DNA of 64,000 nucleotides from an uncultured Draconibacterium sp. (GCF_963675585.1 NZ_OY776414.1:3265001-3329000); one strand, 5' to 3'; positions 36,777 to 46,084 are shown, counted from the first letter of the stretch. Notes: generated by a model from the sequence alone, not told the origin. Translations and numbers: made by a program.

Positions 36777-38297
36777 ATGAAGAATATGAAAAAGTTATCT
36801 ATTATATTTAGTTTAGTCCTGTTATTATCTTCATGCGATAAATTTCTGGACATTAACGAAAATCCAAACTATCCAAGTGATGTTTCGGATGAATTGCTAC
36901 TTACTTCAGGTATTGCTGCTGTAACCAATGTATATTGTGCCGATTGGGGTTTAATTGGTTCTTTTTGGTCGCAACACTGGGCTCAAAACAATACATCATC
37001 GCAATACAAAATCTACGAATCGTATGCAATAAGCAGTAATACAAATGTTATTGAACGTTCGTACCGCGCCATGTTTGTCGACGGATTAAGCGATAATGAA
37101 ATCTTCCTGAAAAAGGTTGAAGCCAATGAAAACTGGGGGGCCTATTTAATGGGGGCTGTAATTAAAGCCTATGGTTTTCAGTATTTGGTTGATATGTATG
37201 GAAATGTTCCTTACACCGAAGCATTTCTTGGCCTGGATAAATTAAATCCGATTATTGACAGAGGAGAAGATATTTACGCAAATATCTACCAATTATTGAT
37301 TGATGCACTGGACAAAGATTTCTCGAATTATGTAATTGAAAACTACGAATTAAACGATATAATTTTTGAAGGAGACATTGATTACTGGGCTGAATTTGCC
37401 AACTCATTACGCCTTCGGATTCTGCTACGACAATTTGATGCTAATTCGGCTTTTGCAACTGCTGAAATCACCCAACTAATTGCCGATATGGAAGCCGAGA
37501 ACATTTACTTACTGGATAAAGATGTGGCAGTTACAAACTTTGAAGATGCCGACAGCAAATCGAATCCTTTGTACGAAAGCGATCAGCGACAGTTAAATAC
37601 AACCAATAATTTAAAAGCATGTGCCACATTTGTGTCGTATCTCGAAGCAAATGAAGACACACGTATCGAAAGTTTGTTTACACCTGTTTCCGGAGCCTTT
37701 TTAGGATTGGTTCCAGGGTCGTATAACGTTCCTTCTACCGAATTTGAAGCACCAAATTTAATCGCCTCACCAATAGTTGAACCCGAAATGCCCGTTTATT
37801 GGATGACTTTTGCTGAATCGGAATTATTAATTGCTGAAGCATATCTTAGACTTGGAAATGTAGAAATGGCAAAAGCATATTACGAAAGTGGTGTTGCCGA
37901 ATCATTCAGCCGAATGGGAGCCGACATTGGCGATTTACTTAGCGGAGCTTATGCATTCCCAACAAGCGGATTTAACGATCAGTTAAAGGCAATTATTATG
38001 CAAAAATGGGTAGATGCTGCCGAAGGTGGTCGCGGAATAGAATCGCACATTGAACGCGTAAGAACCGGTTATCCGGAAGAAACCACAATCAACGACCAAA
38101 TTCAAGTTGGCTATACATTACCTGCCGAATACATTCCGGGTACGCTAATTTACAGTAAAAAAGGTACCACCGGTGGAATTCTTCCACGAAGATTTCCTTA
38201 TCCCGACAGTGAGTTGAATTTTAACTCAAACGCTGCTGAGTACAAGGCACTATCCGATGCCGATGTGATTTTACAAAAAGTATGGTGGAAAAATTAA
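36777..38297 (+). CDS. SusD/RagB-family outer-membrane lipoprotein
   Basis: 506 residues with a lipobox (LLLSSC, cysteine near 20) followed by DKFLDINENPNYPSD. TPR-type helices (MGAVIKAYGFQYLVDMYGNVPYTEA, LRLRILLRQFD) and the typical C-terminal stretch with YWMTFAESELLIAEAYLRLG, RRFPYPDSELNFN and W at the end place it in the SusD-like 2 subgroup. It is the surface lid that captures ligand for the SusC channel; it starts three bases after it and is surely co-expressed. Confidence 0.92.
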   Translation: MKNMKKLSIIFSLVLLLSSCDKFLDINENPNYPSDVSDELLLTSGIAAVTNVYCADWGLIGSFWSQHWAQNNTSSQYKIYESYAISSNTNVIERSYRAMFVDGLSDNEIFLKKVEANENWGAYLMGAVIKAYGFQYLVDMYGNVPYTEAFLGLDKLNPIIDRGEDIYANIYQLLIDALDKDFSNYVIENYELNDIIFEGDIDYWAEFANSLRLRILLRQFDANSAFATAEITQLIADMEAENIYLLDKDVAVTNFEDADSKSNPLYESDQRQLNTTNNLKACATFVSYLEANEDTRIESLFTPVSGAFLGLVPGSYNVPSTEFEAPNLIASPIVEPEMPVYWMTFAESELLIAEAYLRLGNVEMAKAYYESGVAESFSRMGADIGDLLSGAYAFPTSGFNDQLKAIIMQKWVDAAEGGRGIESHIERVRTGYPEETTINDQIQVGYTLPAEYIPGTLIYSKKGTTGGILPRRFPYPDSELNFNSNAAEYKALSDADVILQKVWWKN

Positions 38298-38308
38298 AAT
38301 GAAATAAA

Positions 38309-38995
38309 ATGAAAGTATTAACATATTCAATCATTCTGATAGCTGCCGTTTTCACACTCGCCTCCTGCGAAAAAGATTACGAAAGTTATGTAACAGAAAC
38401 TCCTGCTCCTATAATGGAATTATATGGAAGCAATCCACTGGTTCTTTTTAAAGGCACACCTTATGAAGACCCGGGCATATATGCCGCTGAAATAGTAAAT
38501 GGAGAAGAAACAGAAATTAGTTACGAAATATTAAATGAGGTAAATGTTGATGTTACCGGAACATACAAATTACAGTACAAGGTTACCAATTCTCAGGGAG
38601 TTGATTTTTATATTTCCCGCAATGTAAGTATTGTAAGTTTTACCGGGTACGATGTGTTTGAAATCCCTTCAGGAACTTACGATGGAATTCGAGTGAACAG
38701 AGGGTTTGGCGGATTAGTGTACATCACAAAACTGGCACCAGGTGTTTACCAAATAAGCGATTTATTGGGCGGTTATTACGACCAATATGTTGGATACGGG
38801 CCATCAACAGCCGCTCCGGCGATTCTGGTTATAGAAGAAGATGGCACAATTAGAACTGAGTTGGGTAATGCTCCGGGATTTGGAGAAGATGTGTACGGCA
38901 ACAATTTTGCATTCGATGCAGAAAACAATGTGTTAACCTACACTGCTGTTTTCGAAGACGGATTTAATTTTGCAGTTCAATTAACCTTACAATAA
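38309..38995 (+). CDS. surface lipoprotein, BT_2262-like (DUF5012/DUF5011 Ig-like)
   Basis: 228 residues. Lipobox TLASC (cysteine about 20), then an Ig-like DUF5011 domain (about 35-115: PLVLFKGTPYEDPGIYA, VDVTGTYKLQYKVTN) and a second beta-rich domain (GGLVYITKLAPGVYQISDLLGGYY). In B. thetaiotaomicron the corresponding protein (BT2262) is an accessory subunit found with the BT2263/BT2264 SusCD complex. It is expected on the cell surface next to the importer. The role in ligand handling is not established. Confidence 0.8.
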   Translation: MKVLTYSIILIAAVFTLASCEKDYESYVTETPAPIMELYGSNPLVLFKGTPYEDPGIYAAEIVNGEETEISYEILNEVNVDVTGTYKLQYKVTNSQGVDFYISRNVSIVSFTGYDVFEIPSGTYDGIRVNRGFGGLVYITKLAPGVYQISDLLGGYYDQYVGYGPSTAAPAILVIEEDGTIRTELGNAPGFGEDVYGNNFAFDAENNVLTYTAVFEDGFNFAVQLTLQ

Positions 38996-39004
38996 AATAG
39001 TATT

Positions 39005-39481
39005 ATGAAAAAATATCTGATATATATGTTAGCGTTTGTAAGTATTGTTCTTTCATCGTGCGATGAAAAAGAGGACTACGAACAAATAAATTCACAGGTA
39101 GTGGATGCTGCCGGTGAATGGTGGATAAAATTCTCGAAGGCTGATTACGAAACGGGCTATTTAAAAGTATGGACTTTTAACACAGCCGATGATCTGGCTA
39201 CTGAAATGTGGATTTCGGATGAAGGCAACTGGAAAGACATTAAATTTAAGTGCCCGGTTAATATTTCTGCTCTTACATTTGGAGGAAGCAACCTGGATAA
39301 TGTAAATTCAGAGTCAATTGTTGAAGTAACAAACGGCAAAATTGAAATTGGTGCCGGCCTTTCAACTACCGGGGTTGTAACCGATAAAATTTCGTTTGAA
39401 ATTAAATTTAGCGACGAACCGGGAATTGTTTACACAGCCGAAGGAACAAGAAAAACAGGCTTTATCGAAGACGAACACTAA
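39005..39481 (+). CDS. BT_2261-like lipid-binding family lipoprotein (calycin-like)
   Basis: 158 residues with lipobox VLSSC (cysteine about 19) and DEKEDYEQINSQ, then a beta-barrel-like domain beginning AAGEWWIKF and rich in alternating hydrophobic strands. It corresponds in position and type to BT2261, fourth gene of the oligopeptide SusCD locus. Last gene of this operon, with a terminator after it. Function beyond association with SusCD is unknown. Confidence 0.78.
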   Translation: MKKYLIYMLAFVSIVLSSCDEKEDYEQINSQVVDAAGEWWIKFSKADYETGYLKVWTFNTADDLATEMWISDEGNWKDIKFKCPVNISALTFGGSNLDNVNSESIVEVTNGKIEIGAGLSTTGVVTDKISFEIKFSDEPGIVYTAEGTRKTGFIEDEH

Positions 39482-39501
39482 ATAATTGTGTTTGCCAAAT
39501 T

Positions 39502-39546
39502 AATAGAAAGAGGTTGTTCGCTGGAATAACCTCTTTCTATTTTATA
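39502..39546. terminator. bidirectional terminator between convergent genes
   Basis: AATAGAAAGAGGTT (39502-39515) and AACCTCTTTCTATT (39528-39541) form a perfect 14-bp stem with a T-run. The stop codon of the minus-strand cyclophilin gene (39537-39539) lies inside the right arm. Confidence 0.9.
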
Positions 39547-40115
39547 CACTCTGTTTTAAAAGCCACTTTTTCCACCAGCGTTTGCCCCTCATCTTTTAAT
39601 TGCTGAATTTTCCGAACCACATCCATTCCTTCCACAACTTGTCCAAATGCTGCAAAACCCTGACCGTCAGGATTACGTTTTCCTCCAAAATCAAGTTCGG
39701 GTTGGTCGTTTACACAAATAAAAAATTCGGTGGAAGCACTTCCGGGAGCCATACGTGCCATCGAAATGGTACCATCTAAATGCTTAATTCCGGTTTGCTC
39801 TGTTGTTTCATGTACAATCGGCGGAATTTTCTCAAATCTCACTTCTGTAAAAACACCTCCCTGAATCACTTCAATTTTCACATCGTTGTTGGGTTGGTTA
39901 TCCATTCGTACAACTCGATAAAAAACACCATTGTTAAAAGTGCCTTCCTTCACATGATTTAAAAAATTAAGAGCCGTAACCGGTGCTTTAATGGTGTCAA
40001 TTTCTACAATTATATCGCCCATTTGTGTTGCTATTTTTACCTGGGGCAAAGTTTGTGCCTGACTTTGTACAAACACCGCAAGAAAAAAAAGACTTAGTAT
40101 GATGTATTTCTTCAT
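39537..40115 (-). CDS. exported cyclophilin-type peptidyl-prolyl cis-trans isomerase
   Basis: 192 residues. Signal peptide ends VQSQAQ (about 21). Cyclophilin motifs: TQMGDIIVEID, APVTALNFLNHVKEGTFNNGVFYRVV split over residues 43-68, DGTISMARMAPGSASTEFFICVND (catalytic core, about 114-137, with the usual SxFFI) and FAAFGQVVEGMDVV. It catalyses proline isomerisation in protein folding, in the periplasm. Monocistronic. Confidence 0.92.
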   Translation of the reverse strand: MKKYIILSLFFLAVFVQSQAQTLPQVKIATQMGDIIVEIDTIKAPVTALNFLNHVKEGTFNNGVFYRVVRMDNQPNNDVKIEVIQGGVFTEVRFEKIPPIVHETTEQTGIKHLDGTISMARMAPGSASTEFFICVNDQPELDFGGKRNPDGQGFAAFGQVVEGMDVVRKIQQLKDEGQTLVEKVAFKTECIK

Positions 40116-40288
40116 TTTATTTAAAGAATAATAGTTTTTTACTTAAATGCTAATGTACGAAAAGCAATTCAAGTTGTAAAAACACACTCGAAATCTGGCT
40201 TGGTGAAACAGTAAACATAAAATAACGTAAAAATATTTCGCTTTTTACAAAGTGCTTTATACCTTAGGGCAAATTATCTAACTTAACT

Positions 40289-42349
40289 ATGATCAGCGAT
40301 AAACTGGGAAGGCGAAACTTTCTGAAATATTGTACTGCAACTGCTATAGGCAGTGGTCTAATGATCAACCCCTTGAGCGTGTTTTCGAATGAAAACGAAA
40401 AGCTCAAACAAAAAAAGGAAAAATTTAAACTATCAAAACCGCGGTGGATAATTTACGACAACGGGAGTTACGACCTGATTTCGAAGGAGATTATCCTGAA
40501 AAACTGCAGGCCTTCCATTGACGGTCAGGGTGTTATGCCAAAAAATGTCTTTCTTGGCGATTCTCCAAAAGGCAAGCGCATTGTATACGAACTTCCCGGT
40601 GGTTTTCTGATGCTCGATTTAAAAACCAACAAAGACAACATTTCGATTGGTGCCGAATTTAGCGGATTTTCAAGGGCTCCACGGTGGTTTTGCCCGATTT
40701 CGCAAGCCGAAGTGCTGGGTGTTAACCACTATTTTAAACAAGGTTTTGGCACCGATGGGAACAGTGGCGTTTTTCCAATTCAAAATGAGAAGAATAAGAA
40801 GCTGCCCCAAAGTTGGAGTTCGGACAGTTTTATGGCTTTTGGCTTTCTTGGCAATGAAGAAACCATTGCCATTGGAAATACAGTTCAAAACGATTTTTTA
40901 CAGCGTTTTACCATTTATAACCGGCCTCATTCAACCGGTATCAACAATAAAATTAACGAAAACCAGGTATTTCTTGAATCGGGAATGTTACTCGACGAAA
41001 TTGACATCGAGAATGAATACATAAAACTACCTGAGCTTCATTTTTATACCGGCAACCGACCGCTCGAAACATTTCAGGAACTTGCGTGGCAAACAAGTCG
41101 TCAATCCGGTGCCCGACAAGGCTCACCCACAAGTTACCACTGGATATCGCCGCAAACAACAAATCATGCTGATTGCTGCGAAAATTTAAAGACACAGATA
41201 GCAAATGCAAAGGAAAAATCGCTTTTACTACATACATTCTGTATTAAAAACTATTGTATTGAAGGAGATTGGCTTGAGCCATTTAAAGACTGGACCGGGG
41301 GATTAGATAATGCTGCACGAACCATTTATAAAGATGGATTTAGAGCCGGAATCTCACTTTCGCCTTTTCGGGTGTCGGAGAACAGTAAAATTTACAAAAC
41401 GCACATAGACTGGCTGATAAAAGACAATTACAACCAGGAAATAGTTGAAGACACCGTAAACGGAGAGAAATTTTATGCGCTGGATGCAAGCCATCCAGGA
41501 GTAGAAAAATACATTTCAAAGGTATTTCGTGCTTTACGTAAAATGGGTTTTATTTTTTACGAGACGCCACATTTGAGTTACGCATTTAAAGATTCGAACG
41601 AAGTTAACCGTAAAGTGGTTGCAAAATCTTCGGTTCAAATATTTAGAGATATATGTTCTCTTATCAGAACTGAAATTGGTCCTGGAAGTTTATGGATGGC
41701 CGGAGAAACTCCCTATTCTCCACTGCTTGGGTTTGCCGACATTGTAAAAGTTAACAGTCAACCGGAAGGAAACTGGACACGCGAAAAGCTAAATAACTTT
41801 ATGCGCGAAGCGTGGTACACACATTATTTCAATAATATTTATTGGCAAAACTCACCCGGAGAAATTACCTTATCGGAAGAAAATGGTTTAAATAAAGCTG
41901 AAATAGAAAGTTTTGCATTATGGACCGGCTTTTTAGGTGGTGCGGTTGGCACATCGGATAACTTTACTGAATTAAATGATAACCAACTTAATGTTTTTCG
42001 ATTTTTAGAGCCAAGTAAACAACAACAAAATGCTTACCTGCCCTTTTGGCCGAATTATGATTCGGTAAAAGTTGCCATTCGAACCTATAAAAATCCAACC
42101 GCCTGGGCAGTGCTTTTATTTAACGACAAATCAGAATCGGTGCAACAAAACTTTGAGATTTTTGATTTGATTGAAAAAGACGAGATTTTTGTGTATTCGT
42201 GGGACGAGCACAAAATGACATTTGGAAACCTGGAACAGCTTCGGGTTTCGTTAGAACCTTTTCAAACAAAGCTTTTCTATTTAACTGAAAAAGATGAAGC
42301 GCCGAATCAGGATTTGACTTTGGGAGGTAAAATGCCAAAAGAAAAATAA
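40289..42349 (+). CDS. Tat-exported GH36-like (alpha-galactosidase superfamily) protein with altered catalytic motifs
   Basis: 686 residues. A twin-arginine signal (GRRNFLKYC, residues 7-15) precedes a hydrophobic stretch. The N-terminal beta-sandwich (about 50-280) and central barrel (WISPQTTNHADCC, GFRAGISLSPFRVS, YALDASHPGVEKYI) resemble GH36/GH31-like melibiase proteins. In GH36 the nucleophile lies in a K-x-D-F motif. Here the matching strand reads MGFIFYETPH (about 418-427) with no Asp in that place. The segment usually carrying the acid/base Asp reads GFADIVKVNSQPEGNW (about 480-495), again without it. Alignment by eye, so a shifted or different mechanism is possible. Periplasmic; probably binds or acts on glycans. 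No carbohydrate operon around it. Confidence 0.6.
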   Translation: MISDKLGRRNFLKYCTATAIGSGLMINPLSVFSNENEKLKQKKEKFKLSKPRWIIYDNGSYDLISKEIILKNCRPSIDGQGVMPKNVFLGDSPKGKRIVYELPGGFLMLDLKTNKDNISIGAEFSGFSRAPRWFCPISQAEVLGVNHYFKQGFGTDGNSGVFPIQNEKNKKLPQSWSSDSFMAFGFLGNEETIAIGNTVQNDFLQRFTIYNRPHSTGINNKINENQVFLESGMLLDEIDIENEYIKLPELHFYTGNRPLETFQELAWQTSRQSGARQGSPTSYHWISPQTTNHADCCENLKTQIANAKEKSLLLHTFCIKNYCIEGDWLEPFKDWTGGLDNAARTIYKDGFRAGISLSPFRVSENSKIYKTHIDWLIKDNYNQEIVEDTVNGEKFYALDASHPGVEKYISKVFRALRKMGFIFYETPHLSYAFKDSNEVNRKVVAKSSVQIFRDICSLIRTEIGPGSLWMAGETPYSPLLGFADIVKVNSQPEGNWTREKLNNFMREAWYTHYFNNIYWQNSPGEITLSEENGLNKAEIESFALWTGFLGGAVGTSDNFTELNDNQLNVFRFLEPSKQQQNAYLPFWPNYDSVKVAIRTYKNPTAWAVLLFNDKSESVQQNFEIFDLIEKDEIFVYSWDEHKMTFGNLEQLRVSLEPFQTKLFYLTEKDEAPNQDLTLGGKMPKEK

Positions 42350-42358
42350 GATTTGTAA

Positions 42359-43270
42359 TTATAAGAAGAACATTGCCACACCAATAACAGTAATAACAGC
42401 TCCAAGAATTTCTTTCCAGTTCACTTTCTCTTTAAACAGAATTATGGCCGGGCCAATGATAAGCACCGGTACAATTGCCATTAAAGTAGCGGCAATACCA
42501 GCCTGCGTATGCTGAACAGCAAGCAATGAAAACGAAACGCCTAAAAAAGGTCCGAAAAATGCTCCTAAGGTAATTCGTTTCATGGCGGAAGTATGTTGAA
42601 GTGCCTCCCATACTTTTGGCCAGCGACGCATAAAAAAGAACAAAATGGTGAATCCCACAATACCTGTTAATACCCGAATTTGAGAAGCAGAAAACGCATC
42701 GTAATCGCCCATCCCCTTTTTGCTGATTACCAGGCCTGCGGCTTGACCGAGTGCTCCACCCAGGGCAAGTAAAATACCGCTTACCGAATAATTACTTTTA
42801 ATTTTCTTTACAATCTCGCCGTTCTCTTCCGTTTTTTCACGTTTCAGAATTACAATCACAATTCCAACCATTGTAATTGCCATTCCCAGCCAGCTCATTG
42901 GTTGTAGTACTTCGCCCAAAAGCAGCCAGCCAATTAAAGCGGCAAACGGTGGGGCCAAAGCCATCATCAACATCGAAATGCGGGCACCGATTACTACAAA
43001 AGCCTGAAACAACAACAGGTCGCCAATCACAAAACCAATTAGTCCGGAAAAGGCCAGCCATTTCCATTGAAACCAATTTGCATCGGTAGGAAAGAAAAAA
43101 CCACGTGCAATCCAACTGTAAATACCAATAAAAAAGAAAGCCATCACAAGCCGAATCAGATTCACTGAGAGCGATCCCACTTTTTTCCCTGCCGACTCGA
43201 AAGCCAGACTGGTAACCGTCCAGAAAATGGCGGTTAATACACCTGCTATTTCTCCAAAATGATTTTGCAT
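42359..43270 (-). CDS. EamA/DMT-family transporter
   Basis: 303 residues from the ATG at 43270 (a GTG two codons upstream is also open). About ten transmembrane helices in two EamA repeats: first repeat FGEIAGVLTAIFWTVTSLAF to LGMAITMVGIVIVIL, a charged linker (KREKTEENGEIVKKIK), and second repeat from SVSGILLALGGALGQAAGL to the C-terminal ILGAVITVIGVAMFFL. It is an inner-membrane drug/metabolite-type transporter. Substrate unknown. Not linked to neighbours. Confidence 0.9.
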   Translation of the reverse strand: MQNHFGEIAGVLTAIFWTVTSLAFESAGKKVGSLSVNLIRLVMAFFFIGIYSWIARGFFFPTDANWFQWKWLAFSGLIGFVIGDLLLFQAFVVIGARISMLMMALAPPFAALIGWLLLGEVLQPMSWLGMAITMVGIVIVILKREKTEENGEIVKKIKSNYSVSGILLALGGALGQAAGLVISKKGMGDYDAFSASQIRVLTGIVGFTILFFFMRRWPKVWEALQHTSAMKRITLGAFFGPFLGVSFSLLAVQHTQAGIAATLMAIVPVLIIGPAIILFKEKVNWKEILGAVITVIGVAMFFL

Positions 43271-43613
43271 GGACACAAAAGTAAAAATTACTGGGAATGT
43301 AAAACTCTTTTGTTGATTTTATTCAATAAGAGAATTTTATCGTGAGTATTGTTGAAAAATAGGCATCCGGTTATTGTGAAAACGAAACCATTATGGATTG
43401 AAAATCCATAGGTTTAATAAAGTGATTGAAATTCACGGTTAAACCACAAAGTCACGAAGAAATCTTTTATTCAATTCCTTAAACTTTGTGACTTGGTGTT
43501 CTTCGTGGTAAAAGATCTTGATACATTTATAGAAACTAAAGTAGCTGCCAAAACATGGCAGAGCCTGCCCCTGATTTAATTCGGGAGTAATAACCATTAA
43601 CTAGAAAAGAAAC
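43271..43613. repeat. intergenic region with a REP-like inverted repeat (43441-43516)
   Basis: One arm reads ACCACAAAGTCACGAAGAA (from 43442) and the other, about 45 bases on, reads TTTGTGACTTGGTGTTCTTCGTGGT. These are imperfect complements built from the same words. Repeats of this look are common between Bacteroidota genes. No coding frame is supportable in the region. Confidence 0.5.
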
Positions 43614-43764
43614 AAAAAAAAATCCCGGCGTCCACTCCGGGATTTTAATCCTCTTGTCCAAAAACAACTTAATTGTTCACCACACTCAATGGGATTGCAC
43701 CCCATCAACGAAATCTCCTCTTATTATCACTAACTAATTTCTCAAAAACTTAACTGGGTTTGTA
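43614..43764 (-). ncRNA. candidate small RNA with intrinsic terminator
   Basis: A minus-strand -7 box TATATTTG (complement at 43770-43777) matches TAnnTTTG. About 120-150 bases downstream on the same strand lies AAATCCCGG, loop AGTGGACG, CCGGGATTT and a T-run (43614-43646). The upstream minus-strand gene already has its own terminator at 43894-43919, so this second one is unexplained without a separate transcript. An internal stem ATGGG/CCCAT is also present. A similar layout occurs at 61824-61900. No coding frame. Confidence 0.35.
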
Positions 43765-43889
43765 TAATACAAATATATACCACGATTAAAATTTAGCCAT
43801 CATTCCTTTTCCTTAATTGCGCTTGGTAAAACGCTGATTTTGAGTTACAATTTTTCCGACAACAGCATTCAAAACCACGAATTACGGCA

Positions 43890-43920
43890 ACAAAAAAGCC
43901 TTCCCGAAGAAAGGCTTTTC
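43890..43920 (-). terminator. intrinsic terminator of the thioredoxin-like lipoprotein gene
   Basis: AAAAGCCTT (43894-43902), 8-nt loop, AAGGCTTTT (43911-43919), with a further T-run on the minus strand, 20 bp past the stop codon. Confidence 0.85.
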
Positions 43921-43939
43921 AGTATATCTGATCTCTATT

Positions 43940-45034
43940 TTATTTGTTCAGGAACTCGGCAACAGCTTCTCCCAGCTCTGCTCCGCGTTTGTTCTTAGCA
44001 AGTATTTTACCAGTTTTATCCACTAAAATACTATGTGGAATTCCGCTAACTGCATACAATTTGGCCGCTGCATTATCCCAGTATGCCAAATCAGAAACAT
44101 GTGTCCAGGTCAATTGGTCGTCTTCAATGGCTTGTAACCATGCTGTTTTATCTCTGTCGAGAGAAACACCAAACACGGTAAATCCCTGATCTTTGTATTG
44201 ATTATAAACGGCAACTACATTTGGATTCTCTGCACGGCAAGGACTGCACCACGAGGCCCAAAAATCAATCAAAGTAAGTTCGTTTTGCGAATACACATCC
44301 GAAAATTTAATTGGATTTCCATCGGCATCGTTTTGCGCAAAATCGGGTGCGATTTCACCTACCGCAACTTTTTTAAGTTTTGTTATTTTTTCTTTAATCT
44401 CAACGATTGAAGCTACTTCCTGCAATTTTGGATCCAATGCATTTACCAAAGTTTCCAGTTCATCGGCTTCTTTACCATATTGAATGCGGGAAAGTAAATA
44501 AGGAGTTACATACGATGCTGTTTTTTCCTTTACAAAATCTTCCTGAAGCGTATTTGTACTCTCATACAATTCTTCCACCTTTACCATCAGTGCATTTGCT
44601 GTGGCAGTATCTCCTGATGCACCTGCAGTTCGCGCCTCCTGGTAAAGCCCCATGTATTCTTCACTAATAGCCTGAATTTTTTTGTCAATTTCCATGTATT
44701 CGTCATGGGTTTTCGAACCGGTAATACTTGCCACATTAATCGAGTCAGCTTTTCCGGTCATGGTCATTTTTGTATTTTCAACAAAAATTAATGCCTTTGC
44801 ACGTTGTCCGGCTACCGAAATGTAATACAAACCTGGTGTCGCAACTTCGCCTTCCAAAACAGCAACTCCGTCAACAATATCTGCTGTATCCACAGCAATC
44901 CATTGACTTCCGCCACGTTCTTCCAATAAAATTTGTCCATCGGCACCATCAAGCTTTACTTCTATTTTGTACCCTTTTTGCTGAGAGCAGGCAAATAAAG
45001 CCACACCAAAAATTAAAATCAGAAACTTCTTCAT
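43940..45034 (-). CDS. TlpA/ResA-like thioredoxin-fold lipoprotein with DUF4369 domain
   Basis: 364 residues from the ATG at 45034 (MKKFLILIFGVALFAC); the frame extends 25 codons further upstream without signal-like character, so that start is rejected. Lipobox LFACS with cysteine about 16. An N-terminal DUF4369 beta domain (about 20-115) is followed by a helical linker, then a thioredoxin domain with DFWASWCSPCRAENP (CxxC near residues 261-264) and GIPHSILVDKTGKI with the cis-proline. It is expected to reduce disulfides in periplasmic proteins or cytochromes. Monocistronic. Confidence 0.9.
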   Translation of the reverse strand: MKKFLILIFGVALFACSQQKGYKIEVKLDGADGQILLEERGGSQWIAVDTADIVDGVAVLEGEVATPGLYYISVAGQRAKALIFVENTKMTMTGKADSINVASITGSKTHDEYMEIDKKIQAISEEYMGLYQEARTAGASGDTATANALMVKVEELYESTNTLQEDFVKEKTASYVTPYLLSRIQYGKEADELETLVNALDPKLQEVASIVEIKEKITKLKKVAVGEIAPDFAQNDADGNPIKFSDVYSQNELTLIDFWASWCSPCRAENPNVVAVYNQYKDQGFTVFGVSLDRDKTAWLQAIEDDQLTWTHVSDLAYWDNAAAKLYAVSGIPHSILVDKTGKILAKNKRGAELGEAVAEFLNK

Positions 45035-45146
45035 TATGTACAGTTTTTTTAAAATTTGTTTCGAAGATAAACAATCTAAAACATTTACAAACCAATTGTT
45101 TTGAAACAACTCCCCGGAAAACCTGAAAATATGTAAATTGCATTTC

Positions 45147-45154
45147 TAATTTTG
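45147..45154 (+). promoter_or_regulatory. Bacteroidota -7 box upstream of the patatin gene
   Basis: TAATTTTG matches TAnnTTTG, 11 bp before the ATG at 45166. Transcription would begin only a few bases before the start codon, giving a very short leader. Confidence 0.4.
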
Positions 45155-45165
45155 AATCAGAAATA

Positions 45166-46035
45166 ATGAGCAAAAAAGTAGCACTGGTATTGTCAGGAGG
45201 GGGAGCCCGGGGACTTGCACACATAGGAGTTATCGAAGAACTTGAAAAACAAGGTTACGAGATTACTTCCATAGCCGGCACATCGATGGGTGCTCTTGTT
45301 GGAGGCGTTTTTGCCAGTGGAAAACTCCAGGAATTTAAAGAGTGGATAACCGGACTTAGCCGACACGAAATGTTTTTACTGGTTGATTTTACCTTTGGTG
45401 GCGGAGGATTAATTAAAGGCGAAAAGGTACTGAATGCCATGAAAGAAATTATCCCCGATAAAAATATTGAAGATCTTCGAATACCTTATTCGGCAACAGC
45501 TACAGATATTATTAAACACGAAGAAGTTGTTTTCACATCAGGTAGTTTGTATTATGCAATCCGGGCTTCCATTGCCATTCCATCGGTTTTTACGCCCGTT
45601 TTAAAAGACGATTCGGTTATTGTTGACGGCGGTGTTTTAAACAATGTGCCAATTTCGAATGTAGAACGAAACGAAAACGATTTGTTAGTGGTTGTGAATG
45701 TGAATGCCGATATTCCGCAAAAAGCAATTAAAGTGCCCAAAAAGGAACTAAAAAAGAAAGAAAGTGCCTACCTGAAATGGATAAATGATTTTACCGAGTT
45801 TGTTGGAAAGAATCACCCCAGGGAAAAAAAGGAAAGTTTGAACTTTTTGACCTTAATAGACAAAACCATTTATACCGGAATGCAAAAGCTGGCACACCAT
45901 TCCATTAGTCAGGGCAAACCCGATATTTTAGTCAATATTTCAAGACACTCTTCGGGCACCTACGATTTTTACAAAGCAAAAGAACTGATTGAAACAGGAA
46001 GATTGGCCGCTATTGAAACACTAGCAAACAATTAA
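45166..46035 (+). CDS. patatin-like phospholipase
   Basis: 289 residues. Oxyanion loop SGGGARGLAHIG (about 10-21), nucleophile serine in GTSMGAL (Ser about 40) and catalytic aspartate in DGGVLNNVP (about 151). This is the RssA/YchK-type compact patatin fold. It hydrolyses acyl ester bonds of phospholipids or related esters. No signal peptide, so cytoplasmic. C-terminus is variable. The neighbour 50 bp downstream encodes a lipoprotein; a functional link is not evident. Confidence 0.92.
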   Translation: MSKKVALVLSGGGARGLAHIGVIEELEKQGYEITSIAGTSMGALVGGVFASGKLQEFKEWITGLSRHEMFLLVDFTFGGGGLIKGEKVLNAMKEIIPDKNIEDLRIPYSATATDIIKHEEVVFTSGSLYYAIRASIAIPSVFTPVLKDDSVIVDGGVLNNVPISNVERNENDLLVVVNVNADIPQKAIKVPKKELKKKESAYLKWINDFTEFVGKNHPREKKESLNFLTLIDKTIYTGMQKLAHHSISQGKPDILVNISRHSSGTYDFYKAKELIETGRLAAIETLANN

Positions 46036-46084
46036 CACGCAACCAAATCTTGCTTTTTCCCGTCTGCTCAGAAAACAAATCAAA

